Shown here piece by piece: positions 61,375 to 64,000 of a stretch of DNA of 64,000 nucleotides. Under the pieces are notes generated by a model. That model was not told where the DNA came from. It did not search any database and worked only from the letters and a program-made list of their open reading frames with translations. The DNA comes from JAPULR01 sp965238215 (GTDB taxonomy: Bacteria; Chloroflexota; Dehalococcoidia; Lucifugimonadales; GCA-2712585): NCBI GenBank assembly GCA_965238215.1, contig OZ250180.1, positions 992,001 to 1,056,000 of the forward strand, in the 5' to 3' direction. The translations under genes were made by a program, and so were the position numbers. Each line of letters opens with the position of its first letter. Position 1 is the first letter of the stretch.

Positions 61375-61378
61375 ATTC

Positions 61379-62860
61379 ATGACAAGCATCGCCATAAAGG
61401 GAAGCTGGGTGGTCGGTTGGGGCGAAAACGGTCACCACGTCATCGAAGACGGCGTAGTCGTCACTAAGGACGACCGTATCGCTTTCGTCGGCTCCCAGGG
61501 CGATCCCGACTGCCCGCCCACCGACCGGGTCATCGACGCCACTGGCATGCTTGTCTCTCCCGGCCTTATCAACCTCCACGCCATCGCCAACCTGGACCTG
61601 CAGGTCCTGCACATCGACGGGCCGGAAGACGCAGGCTTTCCAAAGGCCGAGTCCTTCGTGATGGACCCCGACGCTCCTTTTATTCTCACCGACGAGGAAT
61701 ACCGAGTCGGCGCCGACTTCAGCGTCGCGACCCTGCTGAAATCCGGCTGCACCACCTTCGCCAACGTGACCACCAGCGCCTCCAAGCGGTGGGAGGATAC
61801 GCGCGTGGAACCCTACGCCTTGGCCGAAGCCTCCGAGCGGATGGGCGCCCGCGGTTGGATTGGCCACTTCTACATGGAGGGGTGCACCTTCACCGACGCA
61901 AGCGGTCAGACTAAGTGGGTCTGGGACTCCAAGAAGGGCCAGCAGGCGATGGACAACGGCATTGAACTAGTCAAGTATCTTCAGAAGCGCGGGCACCCCC
62001 TCGTCACAGGCTTCCTATTTCCCGTCCGCACCGACAGCTGCTCCGAAGACATGCTTAAGGAGACGGTGCGACAGGCCAAGCTCTTGGGTGACGTGCATAT
62101 CCGCGCCCACTTCGCCCAGCGCATAGCGGAATTCCGCCTCTTCAAGTCCAAGAACCCTCACCGCTCCATGGTGGAGTGGCTGCAAGACATCGGCTTCCTT
62201 GGCCCGCAGATCTGCCTTACCCACGCTATATACATAGCAGGCCACAGCGAGACCGGAGACCCGCCGGGCAACGACTTGCAGATCCTGGCCGAAAGCGGAA
62301 CCAACGCCTGCTGCTGTCCCGTGGTATCCGCCCGGGGCGGCAAAGCCCTGGAATCCTTCAGCCGCTACGTGGCGGCGGGCGTCAACATGGGCATCGGTAC
62401 CGACACCTACCCGCCGGACCTGTTGGAGGAGATGCGCTTCGGCGCTCTTGTCAACAAGGTTGTTGAAGGCTCCCGTGGCGCCGGAACGGTCCTCGACTTC
62501 TACAACGCCGCCACCATCGGCGGAGCAAAAGCCCTGCGCCGTGACGACTTGGGACGGCTGGCGCCAGGCTCCACCGCCGACATCAGCATCTTTGACTTCT
62601 CCGGTCTCTACCACGCGCCTATTGACGACCCCATGCGTACCCTGGTGCACGTGGCCACGGGCAAGAACTGCCACACCGTTCTGGTCGGCGGCGAGGTCGT
62701 CGTTGATGCGGGCAGGGTGGTGGGACTCGACGAGGAAGAGTTGGAGAAGAAGGCCCGCGACGCATGGCTCAAGTACAAGAGCGGCGTGGTGGCCTGGGAC
62801 GCCGCCAAGCGCCCCAGCGACGTCATTTTCCCCCCTTTGCTGCCCACTGCATCTCACTAA
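61379..62860 (+). CDS. Amidohydrolase (MTA/SAH deaminase-like) with altered HxH motif, copy 1
   Basis: A 493-residue amidohydrolase. The first metal motif, usually HxH, reads GLINLHAIANLDLQ: His, Ala, Ile. Other sites are regular: histidine in VHIRAHFAQRIAEF, CLTHAIYIAGHSETG and the Asp in NMGIGTDTYPPDLLEEMRFG. The composite domain ends IDDPMRTLVHVATGKN. The altered first motif suggests a changed metal centre or function. GGAGG lies before ATG 61379, 4 bases after the deacetylase stop. The next gene is a close tandem copy. Confidence 0.88.
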   Translation: MTSIAIKGSWVVGWGENGHHVIEDGVVVTKDDRIAFVGSQGDPDCPPTDRVIDATGMLVSPGLINLHAIANLDLQVLHIDGPEDAGFPKAESFVMDPDAPFILTDEEYRVGADFSVATLLKSGCTTFANVTTSASKRWEDTRVEPYALAEASERMGARGWIGHFYMEGCTFTDASGQTKWVWDSKKGQQAMDNGIELVKYLQKRGHPLVTGFLFPVRTDSCSEDMLKETVRQAKLLGDVHIRAHFAQRIAEFRLFKSKNPHRSMVEWLQDIGFLGPQICLTHAIYIAGHSETGDPPGNDLQILAESGTNACCCPVVSARGGKALESFSRYVAAGVNMGIGTDTYPPDLLEEMRFGALVNKVVEGSRGAGTVLDFYNAATIGGAKALRRDDLGRLAPGSTADISIFDFSGLYHAPIDDPMRTLVHVATGKNCHTVLVGGEVVVDAGRVVGLDEEELEKKARDAWLKYKSGVVAWDAAKRPSDVIFPPLLPTASH

Positions 62861-62942
62861 CGCCCTGCCCGTCTTGAGTTGGCAAGAATCTTCAGAGAAT
62901 ATCGTCAATCTATAGACAAGGACCTTTAAGGAGGCTGTTTCC

Positions 62943-64000
62943 ATGTCAAGCATCGCCATCAGGGGAAGCTGGGTGGTCGGCTGGGCCGATAACGGTCACC
63001 ACGTCATTGAAGACGGTGTCGTCGTCACCAAGGACGACAAGATAGCCTTTGTTGGCTCCCAAGGCGATCCCGACTGCCCACCCGCCGACCGGGTCATCGA
63101 CGCTACCGGCATGCTGGTCTCCCCCGGCCTCATCAACCTCCACGCCATCGCCAACCTGGACCTCCAGGTGCTGCGTATGGACGCCACCAACGATTCCACC
63201 TTCCCCAAGCCCAAGTCCTTTCTCATGGACCCCAGCCAGCCTTACCTGCTTACCGATGAAGAGTACCGCACCAGCGCCGATTTCAGCGTGGCCACTCTTC
63301 TCAAGGCCGGCAGCACCACCTTCGCAAACGTCACAACCAGCGCCTCCAAGCGATGGGAGGATACCAGCGAGACTTACGCCCTTGCCGAAGCATCGGAGGC
63401 GATGGGCGCACGCGCCTGGATTGGCCACTTCTATCAGGAGAGCTGCAATTACACCGATGCCAACGGCCAGTCCCATACGGTTTGGGACTCAAAGAAGGGC
63501 CAGCAGGCCATGGACCACGGCATTGAGGTGGTCAAGTATCTGCAGAAGAAGGACCACCCCCTTCTCACCGGCTATCTCTTTCCCGTACGCACCGACGGCT
63601 GCTCCGACGACATGCTCAAAGAGACGATCCGCCAGGCCCAACTCCTGGGCGGCGTCCACATCCGTTCCCACTTCTCCGAGTACCCGGAGGAGTACCGTGG
63701 CTTCAAGGCTCGCAACCCAAACCGTAGCATGGTGGAGTGGCTCCGGGACATCGACTTCCTGGGTCCCAACATCTGCCTCACCCACTCCATTTTCATCGCC
63801 GGCCACAGCTTCACCGGAGCCGACCCGGGTAACGATTTGCAGATCCTTGCCAAGAGCGGCACAAGCGTCTGCCACTGCCCCGTGGTTTCTGCCCGTGGGG
63901 GAAAGGCCATGGAATCCTTCGGACGCTACGTTCGCGCCGGCGTGAACATGGGGATAGGCACCGATACCTTCCCGCCGGACATGCTGGAGGAGATGCGCAT
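62943..64000 (+). CDS. Amidohydrolase with altered HxH motif, copy 2 (incomplete at window end)
   Basis: A tandem paralog of the preceding gene that runs off the end of the window after 352 codons. It opens MSSIAIRGSWVVGWADNGHH and again reads GLINLHAIANLDLQ where HxH is expected, so the altered motif is shared and not an error. HIRSHFSEYPEEYRGF, CLTHSIFIAGHSFTG and NMGIGTDTFPPDMLEEM follow. GGAGG precedes ATG 62943. The leader just upstream resembles that of copy 1 (both have GGAGGCT ahead of ATG), so the duplication included it. Confidence 0.9.
   Translation, partial: MSSIAIRGSWVVGWADNGHHVIEDGVVVTKDDKIAFVGSQGDPDCPPADRVIDATGMLVSPGLINLHAIANLDLQVLRMDATNDSTFPKPKSFLMDPSQPYLLTDEEYRTSADFSVATLLKAGSTTFANVTTSASKRWEDTSETYALAEASEAMGARAWIGHFYQESCNYTDANGQSHTVWDSKKGQQAMDHGIEVVKYLQKKDHPLLTGYLFPVRTDGCSDDMLKETIRQAQLLGGVHIRSHFSEYPEEYRGFKARNPNRSMVEWLRDIDFLGPNICLTHSIFIAGHSFTGADPGNDLQILAKSGTSVCHCPVVSARGGKAMESFGRYVRAGVNMGIGTDTFPPDMLEEMR

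Noticed and set aside
63049..63945. A 298-residue proline- and alanine-rich protein at the right end
   Set aside because: It is a shifted frame inside the second HAI-type amidohydrolase, which is open from 62943 to the window end.

Overview
The window is a 64 kb piece of a high-GC bacterial chromosome. It starts inside a dihydroorotate dehydrogenase gene and ends inside an amidohydrolase gene. Gene content suggests Chloroflexota, most like Dehalococcoidia/SAR202. The reasons are the seven amidohydrolase-superfamily genes, a luciferase-like flavin oxidoreductase, two DUF1800 plus NHL-repeat pairs, NIPSNAP, GYD and ABM small-domain proteins, a standalone sugar isomerase of the kind usually fused to transaldolase, and many short palindromic repeats between genes. 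This placement is inferred from family content, not from a phylogeny. There are two tRNA genes (Arg-CCG, Pro-TGG) and no rRNA, CRISPR array, prophage or complete insertion sequence.

The most notable result is three genes each split by one in-frame TGA that sits exactly where a redox cysteine belongs. They are a DUF3179 lipoprotein (5984-7348, U-P-L-C), an AhpD-like protein (31995-32633, C-R-Y-U) and a GrdB-like protein (44157-44978, U-P-V-C). In each, a hairpin starts just after the TGA, with its apical loop about 17-19 nt downstream and guanine in the loop, as expected of a bacterial SECIS element. TGA is an ordinary stop elsewhere in the window. These are best read as three selenoprotein genes, not pseudogenes.

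Layout. 1-13 kb: pyrD end, a thioredoxin-fold protein, phosphoglucose isomerase, an amidohydrolase, a 1 kb repeat cluster, the DUF3179 selenoprotein, rpiB and a ROK kinase, gamma-carbonic anhydrase, MFS, DUF2277, CapA, EamA and ABM genes. 13.65-14.6 kb: a low-GC insert with two unknown small genes and a transposase remnant, lying inside a palindromic repeat. 14.6-25 kb: S9 peptidase, a small basic protein followed by seven AAACGAG motifs, Ca/Na antiporter, MFS, CcdA, duplicated coiled-coil proteins, two aldo/keto reductases and an erythrin-VIT1 fusion. 25-31 kb: a tight 2-oxoacid dehydrogenase operon (E1 alpha, E1 beta, E2, lipB) and an aminotransferase.

31-45 kb: amidohydrolase plus AhpD selenoprotein, luciferase-like oxidoreductase, ispH, queF, Rieske protein, DUF1800-NHL-S9 peptidase, alcohol dehydrogenase, rlmB and the GrdB-like selenoprotein. 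45-52 kb: NIPSNAP, PAP2, amidohydrolase, and a second DUF1800-NHL unit followed by an amidohydrolase. 52-55 kb: a helicase-IV-like gene bracketed by 61-bp direct repeats. 55-64 kb: amidohydrolase, CBS/CorC protein, glmU, two tRNAs, a small cysteine-rich protein, two tandem polysaccharide-deacetylase-family genes and two tandem amidohydrolases. The accessory part looks like a heterotroph's kit for hydrolysing and oxidising diverse organic compounds, built by repeated local gene duplication.
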